Below are positions 34,395-42,855 of a DNA stretch of 64,000 nucleotides, one piece after another. The position numbers were made by a program, and so were the translations under genes. Every line of letters begins with the position of its first letter. Within the stretch, counting starts at the first letter, position 1. The stretch lies in contig NZ_CP053660.1 of assembly GCF_013177455.1 (NCBI RefSeq), positions 3,472,001-3,536,000 on the forward strand, in the 5' to 3' direction. Source of the stretch: Nocardioides marmotae (GTDB taxonomy: Bacteria; Actinomycetota; Actinomycetes; Propionibacteriales; Nocardioidaceae). The notes below the pieces were generated by a model. The model did not search any database, had not been told where the DNA came from, and saw only the letters and a program-made list of their open reading frames with translations.

Positions 34395-35150
34395 TCAGGG
34401 ACGGCGCGGACGCGCGGCGTTCCCGGGGAACCCGAAGTCGGTGCGCACCCCCGGGCTGAACGCCACGTGGTCCGGCGTGCGGGAGGCCAGGTCGGGCAGG
34501 CCGACCGAGGCCATCAGCCCGTCGTCGAGCGCCAGCACCTCGGCGTCGTGGACCGGCCAGGTCTCGTGCTGGTTGGGCACGTACAGCGTCCGCCCCCACC
34601 AGTGCACGTGCAGGCCCCACCGGGCGCTGAGGAAGTCGTCGAGCTCGGTGCTCGCGCGCCGCTCCCCCGCCCGGACGACGACGTGGCTACGCACCGACGT
34701 ACCCGGCCGGAGCAGGCGCGCGTCGTAGCTGTGCACGTCCCCGGCGGCGCGGTGGCGCATCCGCGCCCAGCGGTACGGCAGCCCGAACGCCGCCCGGGCC
34801 GCGACGACGACCGCCGCCCGGCTGGCGTCGAGGCTGAGGAAGACGATGCCGCGGCGACCGGTCTCGTCGACGGAGTAGAGCCGCACGTTGGTCTCCAGGA
34901 ACGACCCCAGCCATGGGACGCCGGGGCCGCGGCCGAGACCCGCGCCGACCATCCGGAACGGGATCAGCCCGACGTACGTCACGCCGTCGAGGGTGTCCGG
35001 GCGGACCCCGGGCGGCATCCGGTGCGCGACCTCGCGCGGGTCGACGGCCCAGTGCAGGAACGTCAGGTCCCGCCAGCTCTGCCCCATCATCACCGGGCCG
35101 GTCAGCGCCGGCGCGTCCGGTGACACGTCCTCGACGCCCAGCTGGTCCAC
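34395..35150 (-). CDS. DUF2071 (YqjF-like) protein
   Basis: A 251-residue protein of the YqjF/DUF2071 family of unknown function. Typical features are SWRDLTFLHWAVDPREVAHRMPPG at the N-terminus, TYVGLIPFRM, FLETNVRLYSVD, GIVFLSLDASR and the late YVPNQHETWPVHDAEV. No signal peptide or membrane helix is present. The GTG at 35150 has GGGTGAGG just upstream. It lies between the phn operon and the PP2C gene on the same strand with gaps, so it is probably transcribed alone. Confidence 0.8.
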   Translation of the reverse strand: MDQLGVEDVSPDAPALTGPVMMGQSWRDLTFLHWAVDPREVAHRMPPGVRPDTLDGVTYVGLIPFRMVGAGLGRGPGVPWLGSFLETNVRLYSVDETGRRGIVFLSLDASRAAVVVAARAAFGLPYRWARMRHRAAGDVHSYDARLLRPGTSVRSHVVVRAGERRASTELDDFLSARWGLHVHWWGRTLYVPNQHETWPVHDAEVLALDDGLMASVGLPDLASRTPDHVAFSPGVRTDFGFPGNAARPRRP

Positions 35151-35316
35151 GACCTCACCCTAGGCACGCCGCGGGTGTGCCTGGGCTACGGGGTGACCCC
35201 CGACGACTCGTGCTGACCGCTGGTCTTCGCCGAGGCCTCCGTGGCCTCCGAGGCCTCCGTGGAGCTCGAGCACGGCGATGAGTGGTCGCCCCCCGCCGCC
35301 CGGAGGACGGCGCCCC

Positions 35317-35350
35317 GGTCAGGTCAGGTCAGGTCAGGTCAGGTCAGGTC
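35317..35350. repeat. GGTCA pentanucleotide repeat at the PP2C stop codon
   Basis: Six full GGTCA units plus GGTC run without error. On the minus strand this is (TGACC)n, and the PP2C stop codon (35339-35341) lies inside it. A TGA recurs in every frame within 15 bases, so slippage would barely change the protein end. Confidence 0.9.
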
Positions 35351-36559
35351 GGACCCGCCGGCGGTGTCCCGCGACGTCGTGCCGCCGTGCCAGTCCAGGA
35401 TGACGAACGTCGCGTCGTCCTCCGGCTGTCCGTCCACGTGCTCGCGGAAGGCCAGGGCGATGTCCTGGGCGGCGTTGCGCGGGTGGAGGTCGCTGGTGCG
35501 GGCGATGTGGTCGTCGAGGTCGAACGTCGCGGCCGACTGCTCGTACATGCCGTCGGTCAGCAGCACCAGCCGGTCGCCCGCGCGCAGCTCGAGCGGGTGG
35601 CAGGTGAAGCCCTTCTCGGCGCGCCCGAGGTCCAGGCCGAACGGCGGGTCGGGCGCGATGTCGACCGTCGTGACCGTGCCGTCCCGGACGAGCCGGATCG
35701 GCGGGTGACCCGCGTTGACGACCCGCACGAGCAGCGTTTCGGAGCCCGACCCGGCCCCAGCGGGCTCGTCGCCCAGCGGCAGCTCGAGGATGACGCCGGT
35801 GGCGTACTCCTCCGGCCGGGCGTGGCGCATCAGCGCAGCGTCCGCGGCGTGCGCCTGGCTACGCAGGTCGCCGTCGTCGCGGCGCGCCTTGCGCATGGCG
35901 TTGACCGTCAGCGTCGCCAGCAGCGCCGCGTTGACGTGGTGACCGACCGCGTCGATCAGGCTGACCGTGAGCCGGTCGCGCGAGGCGATGTAGTCGAAGG
36001 TGTCGCCGCCGGCGCTGCTGCTCGGCTCCAGCCACCCGGCGAGCGTGAAGGACCCGCCCTCGCACACGAACGCCTGCGGGAGGAGCCGGCGCTGGATCTC
36101 CATCGCCAGCTCGAAGGAGGTCGAGCGGCGGCCGGTCTCGTACTCGTCGGTGTGCCGTTGGCTGGCGACCAGGACGTAGCCCAGCAGGTGCGCGACCGTC
36201 TGGAGGTGCTCGAGCACCCCGTCTGAGATGTCGGCCGTCGGCGGGTCGGTGTGGAACCGGATCTCGAGGACGCCCTGGGCGTCACCGCGCACCGTGACCG
36301 GCACCCACCACGACCCGTCCCACTCGACCCGCTGCTCGCGCCAGGCGGTGCCGGCGGGGCTCTTCTCCACCTCCAGCCGTTCGCCGTCCGGGATCCGCAG
36401 CAGGGCCTGACCAGCGGCGTCGGCGATCCAGAACGCGACCTGCCGGGCACCGACCGCGTCCTCGAGATGCTGGGCGGCGGTGGTCACCGCGGCCGCGGGC
36501 GAGGCGTTCTCCACCGCTTCCAGGAGCGCTCGAACGTCCAGCGCGGGGGTCTCGTGCAT
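35339..36559 (-). CDS. GAF-PP2C (SpoIIE/RsbU-type) serine phosphatase
   Basis: A 406-residue protein with an N-terminal GAF-like sensor (about 15-155) and a C-terminal SpoIIE-type PP2C phosphatase. The phosphatase has LEPSSSAGGDTFDY and SLIDAVGHHVNAAL, metal-binding Asp residues in the usual GD and DxxG positions, VVNAGHPPIRLV, DRLVLLTDGMYE, and a closing DDATFVILD. Enzymes of this class dephosphorylate anti-anti-sigma factors and so switch stress sigma factors, but no partner genes are nearby. The ATG at 36559 precedes the GAF domain. The stop codon sits inside a pentanucleotide repeat. Confidence 0.85.
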   Translation of the reverse strand: MHETPALDVRALLEAVENASPAAAVTTAAQHLEDAVGARQVAFWIADAAGQALLRIPDGERLEVEKSPAGTAWREQRVEWDGSWWVPVTVRGDAQGVLEIRFHTDPPTADISDGVLEHLQTVAHLLGYVLVASQRHTDEYETGRRSTSFELAMEIQRRLLPQAFVCEGGSFTLAGWLEPSSSAGGDTFDYIASRDRLTVSLIDAVGHHVNAALLATLTVNAMRKARRDDGDLRSQAHAADAALMRHARPEEYATGVILELPLGDEPAGAGSGSETLLVRVVNAGHPPIRLVRDGTVTTVDIAPDPPFGLDLGRAEKGFTCHPLELRAGDRLVLLTDGMYEQSAATFDLDDHIARTSDLHPRNAAQDIALAFREHVDGQPEDDATFVILDWHGGTTSRDTAGGSDLT

Positions 36560-36681
36560 GAGCACATCGTGCCCGACTGGCACGCCGGCCACTCCTGCAA
36601 GACCGTCACACCTCGGTCCAGGAGCCCCAGCTCTCATGCCTCACGGCGAGCGCAGAAGCTGGGCCCGGCAGGCGCAGCGGT

Positions 36682-36687
36682 TAAGTT
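36682..36687 (+). promoter_or_regulatory. -10 motif of prfC
   Basis: TAAGTT ends six bases before the GTG at 36694. Confidence 0.45.
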
Positions 36688-36693
36688 CTGGCC

Positions 36694-38259
36694 GTGCCCG
36701 ACACCCGCCCCCGCCGTACCTTCGCCGTCATCAGCCACCCCGACGCGGGCAAGTCGACCCTGACCGAGGCGCTCGCCCTCCACGCCCGGGCGATCAACGA
36801 GGCCGGCGCGGTGCACGGCAAGGGCGACCGCCGCGCCACGGTGTCGGACTGGATGGCGATGGAGAAGGCGCGCGGCATCTCGATCACCTCCGCTGCGCTG
36901 CAGTTCGCCTACCGCGACCACGTGGTCAACCTCGTCGACACCCCGGGCCACAGCGACTTCTCCGAGGACACCTACCGGGTGCTGTCCGCGGTCGACTCCG
37001 CGGTGATGCTCGTCGACGCCGGCAAGGGGCTCGAGCCGCAGACGCTCAAGCTGTTCCGGGTCTGCGCGCTGCGCGGCATCCCCGTCATCACCGTGATCAA
37101 CAAGTGGGACCGGCCCGGCCTCTCCGCGCTCGGGCTGATGGACCTGATCCAGGAGAAGATCGGCCTGCGGCCCACCCCGCTGACCTGGCCGGTCGGCGAG
37201 GCCGGCGACTTCCGCGGCGTGCTGGACCGGCGCACCGGGGAGTTCGTGAAGTACACCCGGACCGCCGGCGGCGCCACCCGCGCCCCCGAGGTGCGGATGG
37301 GCCCCGGCGAGGTCGGCGAGGACGACCTGCCGGTGTGGCGCGACGCGGTCGAGGAGCACGAGCTGCTGGCCCTCGACGAGGCCGACCACGACCAGGAGCA
37401 GTTCCTCGCCGGCCGGACCACCCCGGTGATGTTCGCCTCCGCGCTGCAGAACTTCGGTGTCGCCCAGCTCCTCGACCTGCTGCTCGACCTCGCCCCGGCG
37501 CCCAGCGCGACCGCGGGCGTCGATGGCACGGTCCGGGCCGTCGACGACGACTTCAGCGCCTTCGTCTTCAAGGTGCAGTCGGGCATGAACACCGCCCACC
37601 GCGACCGCCTCGCCTACGCCCGGGTCGTCTCGGGGACCTTCGAGCGCGGCATGGTCGTCACCCACGCCTCGACCGGCCGGCCCTTCGCCACGAAGTTCGC
37701 CCAGGCGGTCTTCGGCCGCGAGACGACCTCGGTCGAGACCGCCGAGGCCGGCGACATCATCGGCCTGGTCAACGCCACCGCCCTGCGCGTCGGCGACACC
37801 ATCTACGTCGGCGACCCGATCGAGTACCCGCCCGTCCCGACCTTCGCCCCCGAGCACTTCGTCACCGCCAGCGCCGGCGACATCGGCCGCTACAAGCAGT
37901 TCCGCCGCGGCATCGAGCAGCTGGACCAGGAGGGCGTCGTCCAGGTGCTCCGCTCGGACCTCCGCGGCGACCAGAACCCCGTCCTCGCCGCCGTCGGCCC
38001 GATGCAGTTCGAGGTCGTCGAGGACCGGATGACCAACGAGTTCAACGCCCCCATCCGGTTCAGCCGCCTCGACTACCAGCTCGCGCGACGCACCGACGCC
38101 GCCGGCGCCGAGGCCCTGGCCGGCATGCGCGGCGTGGAGGTCCTCCAGCGCTCCGACGGCACCCGGCTCGCGCTCTTCGTCGACCAGTGGCGCGCCAAGG
38201 TCACCGCCCGGGACAACCCCGACGTCATGCTCGAGGCGCTCCCCGCCGGCGGCAGCTGA
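36694..38259 (+). CDS. prfC: peptide chain release factor 3
   Basis: A 521-residue translational GTPase that recycles RF1 and RF2 from the ribosome after termination. G-motifs are complete: ISHPDAGKSTLTE (G1), RGISITSA (G2), DTPGHSDFSEDT (G3), NKWD (G4). The C-terminal RF3 domains contain GVVQVLRSD and GAVGPMQFEVVEDR-like sequence. The length is normal. The GTG start is leaderless. It is divergent from the PP2C gene, and the MFS gene follows 46 bases later. Confidence 0.95.
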   Translation: MPDTRPRRTFAVISHPDAGKSTLTEALALHARAINEAGAVHGKGDRRATVSDWMAMEKARGISITSAALQFAYRDHVVNLVDTPGHSDFSEDTYRVLSAVDSAVMLVDAGKGLEPQTLKLFRVCALRGIPVITVINKWDRPGLSALGLMDLIQEKIGLRPTPLTWPVGEAGDFRGVLDRRTGEFVKYTRTAGGATRAPEVRMGPGEVGEDDLPVWRDAVEEHELLALDEADHDQEQFLAGRTTPVMFASALQNFGVAQLLDLLLDLAPAPSATAGVDGTVRAVDDDFSAFVFKVQSGMNTAHRDRLAYARVVSGTFERGMVVTHASTGRPFATKFAQAVFGRETTSVETAEAGDIIGLVNATALRVGDTIYVGDPIEYPPVPTFAPEHFVTASAGDIGRYKQFRRGIEQLDQEGVVQVLRSDLRGDQNPVLAAVGPMQFEVVEDRMTNEFNAPIRFSRLDYQLARRTDAAGAEALAGMRGVEVLQRSDGTRLALFVDQWRAKVTARDNPDVMLEALPAGGS

Positions 38260-38305
38260 GAAACTCCCGGGCTGATCGCGGCCGGGGCGCCTAGGCTCAC
38301 CGCTC

Positions 38306-39553
38306 GTGAGCAGCCGCCTCTCGCCGCTGGAGACGCCGGCCTTCCGGTGGTTCTTCCTCGGCGAGGTGGTCAACCGCGCCGGGTCGTCGATGGCCGGCGT
38401 CGCGCTGGCCTTCGCCGTCCTGGAGATCAGCGACTCCCCCGGCGCGCTCGGCCTCGTCGTCGCCGCCTGGACGGTGCCGATGGTCGCCTTCATGCTCCTC
38501 GGCGGGGCGCTCGCCGACCGGTTGCCGCGGGCCGTGGTGCTGCGCGGCTGCAACCTGGTCCAGGGCGTCGTCCAGGCGGTCACGGCCGGGCTCGTCCTCG
38601 CCGGTACCGCCGAGGTGTGGCACCTGGTCGTGCTCCAGCTGGTCGCGGGCACGGTCTTCGCGGTCAGCTACCCCGCGTTCCACGGCATGGTCCCGATCCT
38701 CCTGCCCGTGGGCGAGCGCAAGGCGGCGTACCTGCTCATCAGCCAGTCCGAGAGCGCCGTCGGCATCGCCGGGCCCGCGCTGTCGGGGCTCCTCGTCGCG
38801 ACCGCCGGGTCGGGCTGGGCGCTGGCGGCCGACGCCGCGACGTACGTCGTCGCCGCGGGGTTCCTCGCCCTGGTCCGCCTGCCGCCGGGCGACCGGAGCC
38901 GGGCGCGCCCCAGCGTCATCGGCGACTTCGTCGCGGGCTGGTCCTTCGCGCGCGGCCTGGGCTGGGTCATCCCGGTCGCCTCGGCGTCGCTGGTCTTCAA
39001 CGCGCTGATCAGCGGCGCGCTGGGTGTGCTCGGCCCGACCATCGCCGACGACACGATCGGCAGCCAGGGCTGGGGCCTGGCGCGGTCGGGCCAGGCGGTC
39101 GGCGTGTTCGTGGCGGCGTTCTTCCTGGCGCGGATCACCCTGAAGGTGCCGCTGCGCACGTGCGTGATCGGGTTCGGGTTCAGCGCCGTCCCCATGGTCG
39201 TGCTCGGGACGTACGTCGACACCTGGGCGCTCGCCGGGGCGTTCGTCGTCGCCGGGGCCGGCCTCAGCCTCATCGACCTCTCGTGGAACCTCACCGTGCA
39301 GGAGAAGGTCCCCGAGGAGATGCTGTCGCGGATCATGTCGATCGACGGGTTCTTCTCCTTCGTCGCCATGCCGATCGGCCAGCTCGCCATCGGACCGCTC
39401 GCGGTCGCCCTCGGCGCCGGCCGCACCGAGCTGGCCTGCGCGGTGCTCATGGTCCTCGTCGTGCTCGTCGCCGCCACCCGGCCGACGATCGCGCGGGTGC
39501 GGCTCACCGGGGGTCCGGACGTCCCGGGCGCCGCGGGCGCGGCGGCGAGCTGA
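38306..39553 (+). CDS. MFS transporter
   Basis: A 415-residue major facilitator of the MFS_3/enterobactin-exporter-like class, with about 12 hydrophobic segments. Helix 1 carries FLGEVVNRAGSSMAGVALAFAV, and the loop after helix 2 carries the family signature GGALADRLPRAVVL. Such proteins usually export drugs or siderophores; the substrate is unknown. TAGGCT lies eight bases before the GTG at 38306. It converges with the spermidine-synthase-like gene. Confidence 0.88.
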   Translation: MSSRLSPLETPAFRWFFLGEVVNRAGSSMAGVALAFAVLEISDSPGALGLVVAAWTVPMVAFMLLGGALADRLPRAVVLRGCNLVQGVVQAVTAGLVLAGTAEVWHLVVLQLVAGTVFAVSYPAFHGMVPILLPVGERKAAYLLISQSESAVGIAGPALSGLLVATAGSGWALAADAATYVVAAGFLALVRLPPGDRSRARPSVIGDFVAGWSFARGLGWVIPVASASLVFNALISGALGVLGPTIADDTIGSQGWGLARSGQAVGVFVAAFFLARITLKVPLRTCVIGFGFSAVPMVVLGTYVDTWALAGAFVVAGAGLSLIDLSWNLTVQEKVPEEMLSRIMSIDGFFSFVAMPIGQLAIGPLAVALGAGRTELACAVLMVLVVLVAATRPTIARVRLTGGPDVPGAAGAAAS

Positions 39554-39619
39554 TCGGCTACAACACCGGTGAACCGGGGACCCCGACAGGCGACCCGACC
39601 AGCCCCGGCCGAGCCCGAC

Positions 39620-41137
39620 CTACGAGGCGGACGGCGTGAGCAGCTGGTCGACGGGGGCGTGGTCGTCGGTGAGCACGCGGGCGTCGCCGACCCAGCCGTC
39701 GAGGTCGGCGTCGGCGCGGGCGACCCAGCCGAGGCCACGCTCCCCCACGGCCCGGTCGAGCGCCGCGAGGTCGAGCGGGCGGCCGGCGGCGACGACCACG
39801 AGGTTGCCGCCGCCGGTCCCCGCGAAGGCACCCGGGCGGGCGAGGAGCGCCACGTGGTCGAAGACCTCGCGGAGCGTGGCCACCTCGGCGCGCGCGAAGT
39901 CGAGGGGGCCGTGGTCGATGAGGTTGGCGACGTACACGCCGCCCGGCCGCAGGGCCCGGCGCACCTGCGCGGCCGCCTCGCGGGTGGTCAGGTGCCACGG
40001 CACGCTCACCCCGCCGAACGCGTCGCCGACCACGAGGTCCCGGGAGCCCTCGGCGAGCGCGCCGAGCCCGAGCCGGCCGTCCTCGACGCGCACCTCGAGC
40101 GCCGGCCCGGTCTCCAGGCCGAGCAGGTCGCGGTCGACGGCGAGCACGCCGGGATCGATCTCGGAGACCAGGCTCGTGGTGCCGGGCCGGGTCGCGGCGA
40201 GGTGGCGCGGCAGGGTGAGCCCCCCACCGCCGAGGTGGTACGCCGCCAGCGGCTCGCCCGCGGGGAAGGCCGCGTCCACGACGGACGCGATCGCCTGGAC
40301 GTACTCGAACTCCAGGTGGGTGGCGTCGGCGAGATCGACGTAGGAGTGGCGCAGCCCGTCGAGCACCAGCACCCGGCCGGAGCCTCGCTCGGGGTCGGTC
40401 TCGACGCGGGCGCAGTGGTAGCGCGTCTCGACGTCGCAGCCGCCCGGCGCGACGGCGGCCGCGAGCCCGCCGATCCCGGTGCCGACCAGCACGAGCGCCA
40501 GCGACGGAGCCGCGGCCCGGCCCCCGCCGGCTCGCAGGCCGACCCGCACCCCGACCACGACCGCGGTCAGCGCCAGGAGCGCGCCGAGCCCGACGAGGAT
40601 GCCGCTGACCGGCACCGCGGAGACCAGCACGAAGCCGGTGAGCACGGTGCCGGCGATGGAGCCTGCGGTGCCGATGCCGGAGAGCCGGCCGACCACCGAG
40701 CCGGTCTGGGCGAGCGAGGTGAGCGCGAGCTTGGTGACCATCGGGGTGACCGCCGAGAGCAGCGCTCCGGGCACGCCGATGGTCAGCGCGGCGGCGGGCA
40801 GCAGCAGCGCACCGCCGGCGGTCTCGGCCGCCCCGCGGACGAGGAAGGGCGTCGCGGCGACGACCACCCCGGAGGCGCCGAGCAGCGGGGCCAGCGTGCG
40901 GCGGGGGTCGACCACGTCGGCCGCGCGGCCGCCCGCCCACGACCCGAGCGCGATCGCGGCGAGCGCCAGCCCGATGACCAGGGTGTTGGTCTCGAGGGTC
41001 AGCCCGAGGTACGGCGCGAGCAGCCGCAGCGCGACCAGCTCGACGACGAGCACCGCCGCCGAGGACCCGAAGACCAGGGCGGCCGACTCCCGGGGCCCGG
41101 GCACCACCCGACCAGCGGGCGGACCGGACCCCGGCAC
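39620..41137 (-). CDS. membrane-fused spermidine synthase-like protein
   Basis: A protein of about 505 residues in two parts. Residues 10-260 form seven to eight membrane helices (start SAALVFGSSAAVLVVELVAL, with RLLAPYLG), and residues 270-505 form a spermidine-synthase-like Rossmann domain (YHLGGGGLTLPRHLA, SEIDPGVLAVDRDLLGL, DLVVGDAFGGVSVPWHL). The canonical aminopropyltransferase DAFGG-type loop is present but the reaction is unproven; relatives are annotated as fused MFS/spermidine synthase. The GTG at 41137 lies five bases after the deoA stop, so it is probably the last gene of the nucleoside operon. Confidence 0.75.
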   Translation of the reverse strand: MPGSGPPAGRVVPGPRESAALVFGSSAAVLVVELVALRLLAPYLGLTLETNTLVIGLALAAIALGSWAGGRAADVVDPRRTLAPLLGASGVVVAATPFLVRGAAETAGGALLLPAAALTIGVPGALLSAVTPMVTKLALTSLAQTGSVVGRLSGIGTAGSIAGTVLTGFVLVSAVPVSGILVGLGALLALTAVVVGVRVGLRAGGGRAAAPSLALVLVGTGIGGLAAAVAPGGCDVETRYHCARVETDPERGSGRVLVLDGLRHSYVDLADATHLEFEYVQAIASVVDAAFPAGEPLAAYHLGGGGLTLPRHLAATRPGTTSLVSEIDPGVLAVDRDLLGLETGPALEVRVEDGRLGLGALAEGSRDLVVGDAFGGVSVPWHLTTREAAAQVRRALRPGGVYVANLIDHGPLDFARAEVATLREVFDHVALLARPGAFAGTGGGNLVVVAAGRPLDLAALDRAVGERGLGWVARADADLDGWVGDARVLTDDHAPVDQLLTPSAS

Positions 41138-41142
41138 GGGCC

Positions 41143-42441
41143 TCAGCCGATCCGGTCGATGATCAGCGGCTGCGGGGTGACCTCGGTGCCGGCCGGCGCG
41201 ACGTCGTACCCGCCCTCGAGGGAGGCCAGGGCCCGCTCGAAGCGGTGCTCGTCGTCGGTCAGCAGGGTGAACAGCGGCTGGCCCTCGGTGACCTGGTCGC
41301 CGGGGCGGGCGTGCCACACGACGCCGGCGCCGGCCTGCACCGGGTCCTCCTTGCGGGCCCGGCCCGCGCCGAGGCGCCAGGCGGCCAGGCCGACCGACAT
41401 CGCGTCGAGGCGGCTGAGCACGCCGGTGGACGGGGCGGTGACGACGTGCTGCTCGCGGGCGACCGGGAGCGGGGCGTCGGGGTCGCCGTCCTGGGCGCGG
41501 ATCATCGCCTTCCAGACGTCCATCGCCGAACCGTCGGCCAGCTTGTCGGCCGGGTCGACGTCGGTCACGCCGGCGCCGGCGAGCATCTCGCGGGCCAGCG
41601 CGACGGTCAGCTCCACGACGTCGGCCGGGCCGCCGCCGGCGAGCACCTCGACCGACTCCGCGACCTCGATCGCGTTGCCGGCGGTCAGCCCCAGCGGGGT
41701 GGCCATGTCGGTGAGCAGCGCGGTGGTGCGCACGCCGGCGTCGGTGCCGAGCGCGACCATCGTCTCGGCGAGCTCGCGGGCGCGGTCGACGTCCTTCATG
41801 AACGCACCGGAGCCGACCTTGACGTCGAGGACCAGCGCGCCGGTGCCCTCGGCGATCTTCTTGCTCATGATCGAGGAGGCGATGAGCGGGATCGCCTCGA
41901 CGGTGCCGGTGACGTCGCGCAGCGCGTAGAGCTTCTTGTCGGCCGGGGCCAGGCCCTCGCCGGCGGCGCAGATCACGGCGCCGAGCGACTCGAGCTGGTC
42001 GAGCATCTCGGCGTTCGACAGCGAGGCGCGCCACCCCGGGATCGCCTCGAGCTTGTCGAGCGTGCCGCCGGTGTGGCCCAGGCCGCGCCCGGAGAGCTGC
42101 GGCACGGCCACGCCGCAGGCCGCGACGAGCGGGGCGAGCGGCAGCGTGATCTTGTCGCCGACACCGCCGGTGGAGTGCTTGTCGGCGGTGGGCCGCGACA
42201 GCGAGGAGAAGTCCATCCGCTCCCCCGACGCGATCATCGCGCCGGTCCAGCGGGAGATCTCCCCGCGCGTCATGCCGTTGAGCAGGATCGCCATCGCGAG
42301 GGAGGCCATCTGCTCGTCGGCCACGTCACCGCGGGTGTAGGCGCCGACGACCCAGTCGATCTGGCTGTCGGACAGCTCGTGCCGGTCACGCTTGGCGGTG
42401 ATCACCTCGACGGCGTCGTGGGCAGCGTGGTCGTTCGTCAT
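41143..42441 (-). CDS. deoA: thymidine phosphorylase
   Basis: A 432-residue enzyme converting thymidine or deoxyuridine plus phosphate to base and deoxyribose-1-phosphate. Motifs include KHSTGGVGDKITLPLAPL, the family signature SGRGLGHTGGTLDKLEAI, and SSIMSKKIAEGTGALVLDVKVG. The C-terminal domain ends as in class II pyrimidine phosphorylases. The ATG overlaps the cdd stop by four bases (ATGA). It works with cdd upstream, which turns (deoxy)cytidine into (deoxy)uridine. Confidence 0.94.
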   Translation of the reverse strand: MTNDHAAHDAVEVITAKRDRHELSDSQIDWVVGAYTRGDVADEQMASLAMAILLNGMTRGEISRWTGAMIASGERMDFSSLSRPTADKHSTGGVGDKITLPLAPLVAACGVAVPQLSGRGLGHTGGTLDKLEAIPGWRASLSNAEMLDQLESLGAVICAAGEGLAPADKKLYALRDVTGTVEAIPLIASSIMSKKIAEGTGALVLDVKVGSGAFMKDVDRARELAETMVALGTDAGVRTTALLTDMATPLGLTAGNAIEVAESVEVLAGGGPADVVELTVALAREMLAGAGVTDVDPADKLADGSAMDVWKAMIRAQDGDPDAPLPVAREQHVVTAPSTGVLSRLDAMSVGLAAWRLGAGRARKEDPVQAGAGVVWHARPGDQVTEGQPLFTLLTDDEHRFERALASLEGGYDVAPAGTEVTPQPLIIDRIG

Positions 42442-42851
42442 ACCGGTCCCTCTCCCTTCGCCAGGTCGTCCGGTCCGAACGCCTGGGGCAGCACCTCGGT
42501 CATGGGTCTCACGCCGAGTGGGGTCATCACGTGCAGGGCGGCGCCGCCGTTCTCCCACAACAGCTGGCGGCAGCGACCGCACGGCATGATCACCGCGCCG
42601 TCGCCGTCCACGCAGACGAAGTGGGTCAGCAGCCCGCCCCCGGTCATGTGCAGGTCGCCGACCAGCCCGCACTCCGCGCACAGCGTGACGCCGTACGCGG
42701 CGTTCTCCACGTTGCAGCCCGCGACGACCCGGCCGTCGTCCACCGCGGCCGCGGCGCCGACGCGGTAGCGGGAGTACGGCGCGTACGCGTGCCGCATCGC
42801 CTCGGTGGCCCGGGCCTGCAGGCCGGCCCAGTCGAACTCCTCCGCGGCCAC
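42438..42851 (-). CDS. cdd: cytidine deaminase
   Basis: A 137-residue tetrameric-type zinc deaminase for cytidine and deoxycytidine. The zinc site is complete: Cys-Ala-Glu in VTLCAECGLV with the catalytic Glu, and MPCGRCRQLL. NVENAAYG binds the ribose. It is coupled to deoA by a four-base overlap and begins four bases past the preceding permease stop. Confidence 0.95.
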   Translation of the reverse strand: MAAEEFDWAGLQARATEAMRHAYAPYSRYRVGAAAAVDDGRVVAGCNVENAAYGVTLCAECGLVGDLHMTGGGLLTHFVCVDGDGAVIMPCGRCRQLLWENGGAALHVMTPLGVRPMTEVLPQAFGPDDLAKGEGPV

Positions 42852-42855
42852 CGGG

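Noticed and set aside
35317..35350. Phase-variable on/off switch for the PP2C gene
   Set aside because: The repeat lies at the very 3' end, and TGA recurs in all frames, so slippage cannot switch the enzyme off.
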